Shown: positions 26,019-34,670 of the stretch, in pieces
How the letters are laid out: every line of letters starts with the position of its first letter
How positions within the stretch are numbered: the first letter of the stretch is position 1
Assembly: GCF_000281975.1 (NCBI RefSeq)
Contig: NZ_AKKE01000014.1
Coordinates: 1-34,687 of the forward strand
DNA from: Novosphingobium sp. AP12
GTDB taxonomy: Bacteria > Pseudomonadota > Alphaproteobacteria > Sphingomonadales > Sphingomonadaceae
Length of the DNA: 34,687 nt
Reading direction: 5' to 3'
Notes under the pieces: model-generated
Database searches by the model: none
Told to the model about the DNA's origin: nothing
Seen by the model: the letters and a program-made list of their open reading frames with translations, nothing else
Program-made: the position numbers and the translations under genes

Positions 26019-27041
26019 TCAGGCGGTGTAGACGCCTTGGCGCCGGCCATAAGCGTAGAACAGGTCCGGCCAGGCGTGAGCGGGGATCTCCTTGGGCAGC
26101 CGTGATCCGAAACCATGGCCGCCCTTGTCGAAGCCATGAAATTCCACGGGGCGCTCATTGGCAAGCATTGCCCCGTACATTGCCACGCTGTTGGCGATCG
26201 GGACAAGGCCATCATCGCTGGCCGCGGCGAGGAATACCGGTGGCGTATCCCTGGCGACCCGGTTTTCGATCGACCCTGCCTTGCGCGCAGCGCTGCTCGA
26301 TGCCGGACCCAGCAACGCATCGCGCGATCCTGCGTGGGCGAAAGGCCGTGCCAGCGTAACGACCGGATAGATCATTCCGACCAGGGCAGGGCGGGCAGAC
26401 TGGTTATCCGCGGTGTCGACCGGGGTGTAGACTCGTTCATCGAAGCGCGTTGCGATGCTGCCCGCCAAATGTCCGCCGGCGGAGAAGCCAAGTACCGCCA
26501 CCCGGGCCGGGTCTACGCCGAACTCACCGGCGCGTGCGCGTATCACGCGAATGGCGCGCTGGATATCCTGCAGCGGCACCACCGCTTGGTTCTTCCAACC
26601 CTCTTGGGGAAGGCGATAATAAAGGATGAAGCACGTCACGCCGCGCTCGGAAAGCCAGCGCGCCTGCTCTTCGCCTTCGTTGTCGACGGATAGGAAGCCA
26701 TAGCCACCGCCAGGGACGATCACCACGGCAGACCCGTCTTGATACGCAGGCCGCCGCACTTCGAGTGTGGGTGTGGCGATACCGGTTACCCAGCGGTCGT
26801 CGAAATTCGCATCGCTGGAACGCTGCTCGATCGCTCGTATCGGTGCTTCGGCGGTCGCGCCTGGCGCAGCGCCGGGCCAGAGCGGTATAAAGGGGCCAGA
26901 ATAGACGATCGACCGTGGGCCTGCGTGTGCTGTGCCCGATCGGGTCGCAGCCAGCGCGCAGGCGGAAGCGAGGCCGCCCAGAATTGAACGGCGGGATGCA
27001 CCGGGATTTCGGAGGGCGGGTTCATCTGGCGCCGCAGTCAT
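26019..27041 (-). CDS. Alpha/beta-hydrolase esterase, Tat-exported
   Basis: Serine hydrolase of 340 residues. Twin-arginine signal SRRSILGGLASACALAATRSGTAHA. The fold shows VVIVPGGGYGFLSVDNEG (oxyanion region), the nucleophile elbow LGFSAGGHLAGS, Asp in ASDDGLVPI and His in GGHGFG, i.e. a complete Ser-Asp-His triad. The domain resembles BD-FAE/Axe1-like acyl esterases, often deacetylating xylan or plant oligosaccharides. AGGAG lies five bases before ATG 27041. It is convergent with the lactonase gene (12 bases apart) and divergent from GH35. In this locus it could remove acetyl groups from xyloglucan side chains before GH35 acts; it is not visibly of the SGNH type. Confidence 0.87.
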   Translation of the reverse strand: MTAAPDEPALRNPGASRRSILGGLASACALAATRSGTAHAGPRSIVYSGPFIPLWPGAAPGATAEAPIRAIEQRSSDANFDDRWVTGIATPTLEVRRPAYQDGSAVVIVPGGGYGFLSVDNEGEEQARWLSERGVTCFILYYRLPQEGWKNQAVVPLQDIQRAIRVIRARAGEFGVDPARVAVLGFSAGGHLAGSIATRFDERVYTPVDTADNQSARPALVGMIYPVVTLARPFAHAGSRDALLGPASSSAARKAGSIENRVARDTPPVFLAAASDDGLVPIANSVAMYGAMLANERPVEFHGFDKGGHGFGSRLPKEIPAHAWPDLFYAYGRRQGVYTA

Positions 27042-27147
27042 CTCATCTCCTCGCGCAATTCACGCCGCGACTTGCAACCGCCGGCAAATGATTTCGCCAT
27101 CGTTGCGGAGCCAGGCAATTTTTTGCAACCCTATTCCTCTATCGCAT

Positions 27148-27161
27148 TGGTAGCGGTATCT
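27148..27161. promoter_or_regulatory. LacI-like operator before GH35 gene
   Basis: TGGTAGCGGTATCT lies in the 209-base gap between the divergent esterase and GH35 genes. It shares the TAGCG core and outer TG-half with the site at 850, though its right half is imperfect. It lies about 90 bp before the GH35 start, a position typical for an operator. It could also act on the divergent esterase gene. Confidence 0.4.
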
Positions 27162-27250
27162 CTCCTCTATCTCAACTCCGGTCACGGCGCCTCATGGCGT
27201 CCGGATGTATGGCAGACGCAAGGGAAGAGGCCGTGGGCACATTCGTTACG

Positions 27251-28909
27251 ATGAAAACATTCCTGAAAGCTGCGCCGCTCGCGCTGGCGTTGGGTTCCGC
27301 GCTTGGAGTGGACGGAGCCGCCGCTGCCGCCGCTGCCGCCGAAAAGACCACGCCACTGCCGCGCCTCGAAACGCGTGATGGTCGCCATTCCCTAATCGTC
27401 GACGGCGAACCTTTCGTGATGCTCGCCGGGCAAGTGAACAATTCGAGCAATTATGCCGAACCACTGAAGACGGCCTGGCCCGTGCTCGATGCGATGCATG
27501 CCAACACGGTTGAGGTGCCAATCGCCTGGGAGCAGGTCGAGCCGGCGGAAGGCCAATATAACTTCGCGTTCCTCCAGGAACTGCTTGACCAGGCGCGGGC
27601 GCACGACAAACGCGTCGTGCTGCTGTGGTTCGGCACCTGGAAGAACACCAGCCCCGCCTACACGCCGGCTTGGGTAAAGCTGGACAATGGACGCTTCCCG
27701 CGGATGAAAGACTCGCAAGGCAAGGACCATGTTGTCCTGTCTGCGCATTCGGCGAATACCATGGCGGCCGACCGGCGAGCTTTTGTCAAAGTGATGGAAT
27801 ACCTGCGCGATCACGATCGGCAGAACACCGTCATCATGGTGCAGCCTGAAAACGAGACCGGCTCCTACACCGTACCGCGCGATTTCTCGGCCGAGGGTAA
27901 CCGCCTGTTTGCGCAGGCCATCCCGGCGTCGCTGGCGGGCAGGCTCGGAAAGTCCGGGACCTGGGAGCAGGTGTTCGGCAAGCAGGCACCGCGCGCCTTC
28001 AACACCTGGTACGTGGCCAGCTACGTCAATGCTGTAGCGGAGGCAGGCAAGGCGGTGAAGCCGCTGCCGATGTACGTCAACGCGTCTCTGGCGGGGCCCT
28101 CCAACGTGCCAGACCCCACCGGGGTCGCCAGCGGCGGCCCGCAGTGGGACGTGCTCGACATATGGAAGGCGGCAGCGCCGTCGATAGACTTCGCCGCGCC
28201 CGATATCTATGACCGCGTTAGCGCCAATATCGTCCAGTACCTCGATAAGTACGCTCGGCCGGACAATGCGCTGATGGTGCCCGAGATCGGCAACGCCAAA
28301 GAATTCGCGCGCTTCTTCTGGCCCACTATAGGGCGCGGCGGCATCGGCTTCTCGCCCTTCGGGACGGACGACACCGGCTATTACAACTACCCGCTTGGCG
28401 CGAAGGCATTCGACAAGGAGACACTTGCCGCCTTCGCGCTGCCTTATGCCGCGGTCGGGTCGATCATGCGCGACTGGGCGCGCATCGCCGCCACTCGCCC
28501 GACCTGGGGTGCGGCCAAGCCGGACGACGGCACCGATCAGGCGACGACGCTGGGCGCCTGGAAGATCACCGCAAGCTGGGGGCAGTGGCAGTTCGGCATG
28601 AAGGATTGGACATGGATCAAGGCGGAGCCCGCCGCGTGGAGCAACGAGCCGGTAGGCGGTCTGGCGGTCGCGCAACTGTCAGATACGGAATATCTCGTCA
28701 TGGGCGACCACGTGCGCGTCACGTTCTCGGCTGCGAACGGACGCTCCGACGGCACGATCGTCTCCGTCGAGGAAGGGACTTTCAAAGATGGGAAATGGGC
28801 GATGACTCGCGTGTGGAACGGCGATCAGACCGACTACGGCTTCAACCTGATCGACCGGCCCCAGGTGCTCAAGGTTACGACCGGCTTCCATTCGCAGCGC
28901 CAACATTGA
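27251..28909 (+). CDS. GH35 beta-galactosidase with DUF5597
   Basis: Retaining beta-galactosidase of 552 residues. A hydrophobic, Ala-rich N-terminus (MKTFLKAAPLALALGSALGVDGAA) is a Sec signal peptide. The barrel starts near LIVDGEPFVMLAGQVNNSS, with EVPIAWEQVEPAEGQYNF; the acid/base is Glu202 in QPENETGSY and the nucleophile Glu345 in VPEIGNA. A DUF5597-type region follows to the end (about 395-552). This architecture is known from xyloglucan-active GH35 enzymes such as Cellvibrio Bgl35A. The start is uncertain: ATG 27251 fits the signal peptide but has a weak ribosome site; a GTG at 27233 or ATG 27194 are alternatives. The GH29 gene follows within 13 bases. Together they would remove fucose and then galactose from fucosylated xyloglucan side chains. 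Confidence 0.9.
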   Translation: MKTFLKAAPLALALGSALGVDGAAAAAAAAEKTTPLPRLETRDGRHSLIVDGEPFVMLAGQVNNSSNYAEPLKTAWPVLDAMHANTVEVPIAWEQVEPAEGQYNFAFLQELLDQARAHDKRVVLLWFGTWKNTSPAYTPAWVKLDNGRFPRMKDSQGKDHVVLSAHSANTMAADRRAFVKVMEYLRDHDRQNTVIMVQPENETGSYTVPRDFSAEGNRLFAQAIPASLAGRLGKSGTWEQVFGKQAPRAFNTWYVASYVNAVAEAGKAVKPLPMYVNASLAGPSNVPDPTGVASGGPQWDVLDIWKAAAPSIDFAAPDIYDRVSANIVQYLDKYARPDNALMVPEIGNAKEFARFFWPTIGRGGIGFSPFGTDDTGYYNYPLGAKAFDKETLAAFALPYAAVGSIMRDWARIAATRPTWGAAKPDDGTDQATTLGAWKITASWGQWQFGMKDWTWIKAEPAAWSNEPVGGLAVAQLSDTEYLVMGDHVRVTFSAANGRSDGTIVSVEEGTFKDGKWAMTRVWNGDQTDYGFNLIDRPQVLKVTTGFHSQRQH

Positions 28910-28922
28910 GAAATTGAAGGCG

Positions 28923-30569
28923 ATGCGGCCAGACCGGCGTAGGTTCATGGCGGGTGCGTTGGCGGCCGCAGGGGGCGCGGCGGCCATGTCCCGCCGCTCC
29001 ATCGCGCAATATGTCGGTACCTCCGGCCCGGTCCAACCGACCTGGAATTCGCTGGTGGCGAATTATCGCTATCCAGAGTGGTTCCGCGACGCCAAGCTGG
29101 GCATCTGGTCGCATTGGGGGCCGCAAGCGGTGCCCGAGCAGGGCGACTGGTATGGACGGCTGCTCTACATGCAGGGCGATCCGATGTACGAACATCACCG
29201 GCGGACCTACGGTCATCCGGCGGACACCGGCATGATGGATCTCCTGAACCTCTGGAAGGCCGACCGCTGGGACCCCGATGCGCTCATGAGCCGCTACGCG
29301 AAGGCGGGTGCGAAGTATTTCGTCAGCCTCGCCTGTCATCACGACAACTTCGATTGTTTCGACAGCGCGCACCATTCCTGGAGCGCGATGAACGTCGGCC
29401 CGAAGCGTGACGTGGTGGGGACTTGGGCCAAGGCGGCGCGCGCGGCGGGCCTCCGGTTCGGCGTTTCCAACCATATTTCGCACGCATGGCACTGGTATCA
29501 GGCCGCCTACGGATACGACGCCGAAGGTCCGCGCAAAGGGGAGCGGTACGATGCGTACAAGTTGCGACGCGAGGACGGGCAGGGCAAGTGGTGGGACGGC
29601 CTCGACCCGAAAGCACTTTATACCGGCCGCCATATGGTGCCGCCCGAGGGGATCGACAGCGTCGCCGCCATGAATGCGTGGCACGACCAGAACGACGGGC
29701 AGTGGATTGAGACCGCGCCACCGGGCGACGAGAACTTCGCGCGCAACTGGTTGCTGCGGCAGATGGACCTTGTCGCCAAGTACCAGCCGGATCTGTGTTA
29801 TTTCGACGATCATGGCCTGCCTTTCGGTCCTTACGGCCTTTCGGCAGCGGCAGATTACTACAACCGCTCAATCGCCTGGCATGGGAAGATTGATGTGGTG
29901 CTCACCGCAAAGAAACTGGCCCCCGAAGCCCGCTTGGGGCTGGTGCAGGATGTCGAGCGCGGTTTCACCAACCGCATCTGGGATGAGCCATGGCAGACCG
30001 ATACCTGCATCGGCGACTGGTTCTATAACCGTTCTCGTTTCACTGACCGAAGCTATGTTAGCGCGGAAGGGGTCATCCAGCGTCTGGCGGACGTGGTGTC
30101 CAAGAACGGCAGCTTGCTTTTATCCATACCGCAGCGAGGCGACGGAACGATCGATTCCGAGGAGGAAAGAATCCTCGATCGCATGGCGGAATGGATGGCG
30201 ATCAACCAAGAGGCAATCTTTGGCACCCGGCCGTGGCATGTCTTCGGCGAAGGGCCGACCGTGTTGCCGACGGGTATGCAGAACGAAGGCGAATTCAAGG
30301 GATTCGTCGAGGGGGATGTTCGCTTCACGACCACGAAGGGCGTTCTCTATGCGCTGGTGCTTGTGCCGCCGAGCAAGCCGCTCCGGCTCAATTCGCTGGG
30401 TCGACGTACCTTGCCGGGAGAAGTGGCGCGCGTGACGCTATTGGGGGGCGCATCCCTAGAGTGGCGACAAACGGCAGATGCTCTATTCGTTGGTTTACCG
30501 AAGACCCATTGGATTGTGCCCGTCATAAAGATCGAGGGGAACGGCTTGGCAAAATCACCGACGATTTGA
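28923..30569 (+). CDS. GH29 alpha-L-fucosidase, Tat-exported
   Basis: Retaining fucosidase of 548 residues from ATG 28923. Twin-arginine signal RRRFMAGALAAAGGAAA. Catalytic domain motifs: PEWFRDAKLGIWSHWGP (family start), AKAGAKYFVSLACHHDNFDCF and the nucleophile Asp295 in LCYFDDHGL (canonical WFDG-like strand). VVSKNGSLLLSIPQRGDGTI and the FGTRPWHVFGEGP segment close the domain, then a small beta-sandwich follows. An in-frame TTG at 28914 would add three residues. It starts 13 bases after GH35, so co-transcription is likely. The acid/base is not obvious, as usual in GH29. Fucose may come from xyloglucan side chains or other plant glycans. Confidence 0.9.
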   Translation: MRPDRRRFMAGALAAAGGAAAMSRRSIAQYVGTSGPVQPTWNSLVANYRYPEWFRDAKLGIWSHWGPQAVPEQGDWYGRLLYMQGDPMYEHHRRTYGHPADTGMMDLLNLWKADRWDPDALMSRYAKAGAKYFVSLACHHDNFDCFDSAHHSWSAMNVGPKRDVVGTWAKAARAAGLRFGVSNHISHAWHWYQAAYGYDAEGPRKGERYDAYKLRREDGQGKWWDGLDPKALYTGRHMVPPEGIDSVAAMNAWHDQNDGQWIETAPPGDENFARNWLLRQMDLVAKYQPDLCYFDDHGLPFGPYGLSAAADYYNRSIAWHGKIDVVLTAKKLAPEARLGLVQDVERGFTNRIWDEPWQTDTCIGDWFYNRSRFTDRSYVSAEGVIQRLADVVSKNGSLLLSIPQRGDGTIDSEEERILDRMAEWMAINQEAIFGTRPWHVFGEGPTVLPTGMQNEGEFKGFVEGDVRFTTTKGVLYALVLVPPSKPLRLNSLGRRTLPGEVARVTLLGGASLEWRQTADALFVGLPKTHWIVPVIKIEGNGLAKSPTI

Positions 30570-30585
30570 CGAGTCGTCCCGTTCC

Positions 30586-30614
30586 GGGCGTTCGGTCAAC
30601 GCGCCCAGCTTTTT
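30586..30614 (+). terminator. Intrinsic terminator after GH29
   Basis: GGGCGTT (30586-30592) pairs with AACGCGCCC (30598-30606, bulged) around a CGGTC loop, followed by AGCTTTTT. It lies 17 bases past the GH29 stop and separates the sugar operon from the next unit. Confidence 0.6.
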
Positions 30615-30790
30615 GCCAGGGCTTTCGAATCTGTCGGCCGATCGATGATCCCGGCAGCGATTTGGAGCGGCCGGGGCTCCCGCGCGGCAGCTTGCTGCAA
30701 TGGCAGCACCGATTGGGTTTTTGCGCAGGGTCGCTGTCCGGCAATGAACACCCGGCCGACCTAAGCCCATGAATGGCGGGAAAAATGCGC

Positions 30791-30806
30791 TGGCACGGTT
30801 CTTGTT
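30791..30806 (+). promoter_or_regulatory. Sigma-54-like promoter
   Basis: TGGCACG-GTTC-TTGTT has the spacing and bases of the sigma-54 consensus TGGCACG-N4-TTGCW, with GG in the -24 element and TTG in the -12 element. The only notable departure is GT instead of GC in -12. It ends 32 bases before the ATG of the third TBDR, a good promoter distance. The rest of the 269-base gap from the GH29 stop shows no gene. If real, the unit depends on an enhancer-binding activator that is not encoded here. Confidence 0.45.
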
Positions 30807-30838
30807 ATGGAAGCCTCGAGCAATCTGCAGGGGAATCC

Positions 30839-33127
30839 ATGACCAAGTATCTGAATGCCGCCGCCGCTGTCACGCTGGGCAGTTTCCTGGCGCCCGGTTT
30901 TACCGTGCCGGCATTGGCGGCGGATGCCGATGCCGCGGCCGAAAGCACGTCCGATGCCAGTGGCGGTACGGGCGGGGAGATCGTCGTCACCTCGCTGAAG
31001 CGCGCCATCAAGCTGCAGGACGCGCCGGCCAGCATCACCTCGATTTCGGACGACACGCTGCGTGCGGCAAGCATCGATTCCGCCAACGACCTCGTGCGCG
31101 CCGTGCCCAGCCTGACGATCACCGACGCCGGCCCCGGCCAGCGACGCATCACCCTGCGCGGCATCCGCAGCGCCGGCGACGCACAGGTGGGCATCTACTA
31201 CGACGAAACCCCCGTCGCCGGGCCGCCGGGCACCACCAGCGATCCGGGCGGCAGCCAGTCGGACTTCAAGCTGTTCGACCTGGAGCGCGTCGAAGTGCTG
31301 CGCGGGCCGCAGGGCACGCTCTACGGCGCCGGAGCGGTGGGCGGCACGATCCGCCTCGTCACCCGCAAGCCCGACTTCGAATTCGGCGGCCGCGTCGATG
31401 TCGGCGCCACCACCACCGAGGGTGGCGGCGAGGGCTACCAGCTCAACGCGGCGCTGAACGTCCCCATCGTCAAGGACGTGCTGGCCGTGCGGGGGGTCTA
31501 CTTCCGCCGCCAGAACGACGGCTGGGTCGATAACCCCGGCCTTGGCCTCACGGGTATCAATTCGGAACGCAGCGACGGCGGGCGCATCCTCGTCCGCTTC
31601 GTGCCGACGCCGGGACTGACGATCGATGGCGCCGCGCACTTCCTCTATTCCGAAGGCGGCGCCAGCACCTGGTCGCCCAGCGCAGGCAAGTACAACGCGG
31701 TCAATTCCTCGCAGGTGCCCTACAGCGACAAGCAGCGGCTCTACAGCCTGTCGGCGCGCGCTGAACTGGGCTTGGCCGACCTCGTCGCGACCACCAGCTA
31801 CCAGGACCGCGACACCCTGGTCACCCGCGACCCGACCCCGCTGTTCCGCAGCTTCAAGACCCGCGCGACCTGCGCCACGCACTTCACCGCCGCGGTCTGC
31901 GCCACGCCCGCGGGCTTTGCGGCCTACAACTCCTATGTCGATGGCCTGCTTCCCGTCATCTACTACCAGCCGCAGTCGGTCACCGACTGGACCAACGAAC
32001 TGCGCCTGCAGTCGAACGGCAGTTCGTGGTTCCAGTGGACCCTGGGCGGCTTCTACGAGGACCGCGATTCCAAGGTCCTGTCCGAAGCGCGCCGCACCAA
32101 CGCCAGCGACGGTTCGCAGATCCAGGGCGCGACCCCGCTGCTGCAGCGCCACGTCATCGACAAGCTCAAGCAGAAGGCCGCGTTCGGCGAGATCGCGGTC
32201 ACCCCGGTCGAGGGCCTGACTTTGACCGGCGGCCTGCGCTACTACAGCTACGACAAGACCGTGGGCGGCGACACCACCATCGGGCTGGACATCCTGCGAA
32301 CCGCCGTCACGCCCTTCGCGGTCTACAAGACGAAGAACAACGGCTGGCTCTACAAGGCCAATGCGAGCTGGAAGGCGGCCGACAACGTCCTCGTCTACGG
32401 CCAGGTGGCGACCGGCTACCGTCCGGGCGGCGTCAACCAGGTGCTCGGGCTGGCGCAGGCGCTCTCCTACAGCCCTGACAAGCTGACCACGTACGAAGGC
32501 GGCATCAAGACCTCGTTCGGCGACGATGCGCTGATCCTGAACCTGAGCGCCTACCTCACCGACTGGTCGGACATGCAGGTCAGCATCAACAGTGGCAGCT
32601 TCCTCTATCTCGGCAATGCCGGCGCCGCGCGGATCAAGGGCGTTGAGGCGGAAGCCACCCTGAACCCCACGCGCGGCCTCGTGTTCAACGTCAACGCCGT
32701 GCTGACCGACGCCAAGCTGACCGAGGACCAGGTGCCCGACGGCGTCACCCCGCTCGCATCCACGGCGCGGCGCGGAGACAAGATCCCGTTCATCGCCCCG
32801 CAGACGATCAGCTTCGCCGGGCAGTACGAATGGGCACTGGGCTCGGGCGGCTGGAACGGCCTCGTGCGCGGAGACCTGACCTATGTCGGCTCCTCGCGCG
32901 CGGATTTCCGCCCTACCTCCGCCAGCTACCGCAAGGTCGGCGACTATGCGCTGGCGAACACGCGGGTCGGCGTGCGGGGCGATCGGTACGGCGTATTCTT
33001 CTACGTCAACAATCTGCTGAACAAGGCCGGGCGCACCTCCGCCGGCAACACGCTGGGCGGCACAACCGAGACCGTCACCACCATCCCGCCGCGCACTTAC
33101 GGCATCAACCTGACCGGCTCGTTCTGA
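30839..33127 (+). CDS. TonB-dependent receptor (third, with M20 amidohydrolase)
   Basis: Outer-membrane transporter of 762 residues. Signal peptide ends near residue 27 (VPALA), TonB box GGEIVVTSLKR, plug with RAVPSLTITDAGPGQRRITLRGIRSAGDAQVGIYYDETPV and VEVLRGPQGTLYGAGAVGGTIRLVTRKPDF, then a barrel ending TYGINLTGSF with terminal Phe. I chose ATG 30839 because GGGGA lies ahead and the signal peptide begins there; the longer frame adds an unlikely leader. The plug style (PQGTLYG, IRLVT) is of the FecA/substrate-diverse class rather than the oligosaccharide class of the gene at 937. Coupling to an exported M20 amidohydrolase 21 bases downstream suggests import of an acylated amino acid, a peptide or a similar compound. 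Cargo is unknown. Confidence 0.92.
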   Translation: MTKYLNAAAAVTLGSFLAPGFTVPALAADADAAAESTSDASGGTGGEIVVTSLKRAIKLQDAPASITSISDDTLRAASIDSANDLVRAVPSLTITDAGPGQRRITLRGIRSAGDAQVGIYYDETPVAGPPGTTSDPGGSQSDFKLFDLERVEVLRGPQGTLYGAGAVGGTIRLVTRKPDFEFGGRVDVGATTTEGGGEGYQLNAALNVPIVKDVLAVRGVYFRRQNDGWVDNPGLGLTGINSERSDGGRILVRFVPTPGLTIDGAAHFLYSEGGASTWSPSAGKYNAVNSSQVPYSDKQRLYSLSARAELGLADLVATTSYQDRDTLVTRDPTPLFRSFKTRATCATHFTAAVCATPAGFAAYNSYVDGLLPVIYYQPQSVTDWTNELRLQSNGSSWFQWTLGGFYEDRDSKVLSEARRTNASDGSQIQGATPLLQRHVIDKLKQKAAFGEIAVTPVEGLTLTGGLRYYSYDKTVGGDTTIGLDILRTAVTPFAVYKTKNNGWLYKANASWKAADNVLVYGQVATGYRPGGVNQVLGLAQALSYSPDKLTTYEGGIKTSFGDDALILNLSAYLTDWSDMQVSINSGSFLYLGNAGAARIKGVEAEATLNPTRGLVFNVNAVLTDAKLTEDQVPDGVTPLASTARRGDKIPFIAPQTISFAGQYEWALGSGGWNGLVRGDLTYVGSSRADFRPTSASYRKVGDYALANTRVGVRGDRYGVFFYVNNLLNKAGRTSAGNTLGGTTETVTTIPPRTYGINLTGSF

Positions 33128-33147
33128 CGCCCACGGAGATTTTCCCC

Positions 33148-34629
33148 ATGAAACATCAGCATCTGACCTGCGCGGCCCTCGGCGCGCTGACTTTCGCGAT
33201 GGCCCCGGCAGCTGGCGCTGAAACCCTGTCCGACAGGGACACCACCGCGATCATCGCGGGGATCGACGCGCGCAAGCCGCAGCTCGCGGCCAATGCCCGC
33301 AAGATCTGGGAGTGGGCGGAAGTAGGCTTCCACGAGGACCAGAGTTCGGCGCTCCTGCAGCAGCAACTCAAGGCCGCCGGTTTCCGCGTGGAGGCCGGGA
33401 CCGACGGGATGCCGACCGCGTTCACCGCCACCTATGGCACCAAGGGCCCGGTGATCGCGCTGCTGTCTGAGTACGACGCGCTTCCCGGCCTGTCGCAGAC
33501 CGACGAGCCGCTCGAGCATTCGCGCGGCGGCCTTGCTGGCCATGCCTGCGGACACAACCTGCTGGGCACGGCCTCGGTCGAGGCGGCGATCGCGCTGGCG
33601 AAGTGGCTCAAGGCGAGCGGCACCCCCGGCATCGTGCGCCTCTACGGCACGCCCGCCGAGGAAGGCGGCTTCGCCAAGGCGTACCTCGTGCGCGACGGCT
33701 TCTTCAAAGACGTCGACGCGGTGCTCAGCTGGCATCCGGGCAGCTCCAACGGTGCTTCTCAGGGGCAACTGCTGTCGATGGTGACGGCCAAGTTCCGCTT
33801 CACCGGCGTAGCCTCCCACGCGGCGGCCGCGCCTGAGCGGGGCCGCTCGGCGCTCGACGGGGTAGAGATCCAGAACGTCGCGGTGAACTACCTGCGCGAA
33901 CACATCCCCTCGGACGCGCGGGTCCACTACACGATCACCGATGGCGGCGACCAGCCGAACATCGTGCCCGCCCATGCCGAAAGCTTCTATTACGTGCGCC
34001 ACTACGACCCGGCGGTCGTGCGCGACGTGTTCGAGCGGGTGGTCAAGGCGGGCGAGGGCGCCGCGCTCGCCACCGGCACCAAGTTAGAATATGAAATCAT
34101 CGGCGGCAGCTTCGGCACCCTGCCCAACGACACGCTGGGCCGCGTGATCGACACCAGCCTGCGCCGGGTCGGCGGGTACAGCTACACCCCCGAGCAGCAG
34201 CGCTATGCCGATACCATCGCCAAGACTTTGCCCAAGGGCGCGGCCAAGGGCGGGCCGTCGGACATCGGCGCGTACGATTTCGGGCGCAAGGGCTCGGCTT
34301 CGTCGGATGTCGGCGATATCAGCTGGGTGGTTCCCACTGCCAGCCTCGGCACCGCGACCTGGGTGCCGGGCACGGCGCCGCACAGCTGGCAGGCGGCCTC
34401 GGCGAGCGGCACTTCGATTGGTGTGGAAGGCGCGGAAGTGGCGGCCAAGACGCTGGCGCTGTCGGGCGCGCAGCTGTTCCTCAACCCCGACAAGCTACGC
34501 GACGCCAAGGCGGAGCTGCAGCGCAGCCAGGGTGCGGATTTCCAGTACGTGCCGTTGATCGGCAACCGGAAACCGCCGCTGGATTATGCGCGCAGCGCGC
34601 TCCCGGGCGATCGCGTCGTGAAGCAGTAA
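33148..34629 (+). CDS. M20D amidohydrolase, AbgB-like, exported
   Basis: Zinc/manganese peptidase-fold amidohydrolase of 493 residues. A Sec signal peptide (to about AGA, residue 25) makes it periplasmic; typical AbgB proteins are cytoplasmic, so this is noteworthy. Metal ligands follow the M20D pattern: H132-AC134-GH136-N in LAGHACGHNLLGTASV, E171-E172 in TPAEEGGF, His in LSWHPGSSN. The lid domain contains FRFTGVASHAAAAPERGRSALDG, and PGTAPHSWQ lies near the C-terminal catalytic end. Closest in style to p-aminobenzoyl-glutamate hydrolase subunit B and N-acyl-amino-acid amidohydrolases. It is 21 bases after the third TBDR with GGAG ahead, and an intrinsic terminator follows, so the two genes form an operon. 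The substrate is not known. Confidence 0.9.
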   Translation: MKHQHLTCAALGALTFAMAPAAGAETLSDRDTTAIIAGIDARKPQLAANARKIWEWAEVGFHEDQSSALLQQQLKAAGFRVEAGTDGMPTAFTATYGTKGPVIALLSEYDALPGLSQTDEPLEHSRGGLAGHACGHNLLGTASVEAAIALAKWLKASGTPGIVRLYGTPAEEGGFAKAYLVRDGFFKDVDAVLSWHPGSSNGASQGQLLSMVTAKFRFTGVASHAAAAPERGRSALDGVEIQNVAVNYLREHIPSDARVHYTITDGGDQPNIVPAHAESFYYVRHYDPAVVRDVFERVVKAGEGAALATGTKLEYEIIGGSFGTLPNDTLGRVIDTSLRRVGGYSYTPEQQRYADTIAKTLPKGAAKGGPSDIGAYDFGRKGSASSDVGDISWVVPTASLGTATWVPGTAPHSWQAASASGTSIGVEGAEVAAKTLALSGAQLFLNPDKLRDAKAELQRSQGADFQYVPLIGNRKPPLDYARSALPGDRVVKQ

Positions 34630-34632
34630 CTA

Positions 34633-34670
34633 AAAGGGGGCGGGTTCCGGTTGGAACCCGCCCCTTTTTT
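34633..34670 (+). terminator. Strong intrinsic terminator
   Basis: GGGGCGGGTTCC (34637-34648) pairs perfectly with GGAACCCGCCCC (34653-34664) around GGTT, followed by six T. It lies just after the amidohydrolase stop and ends the operon. The preceding A-run lets it work on the opposite strand too. Confidence 0.92.
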
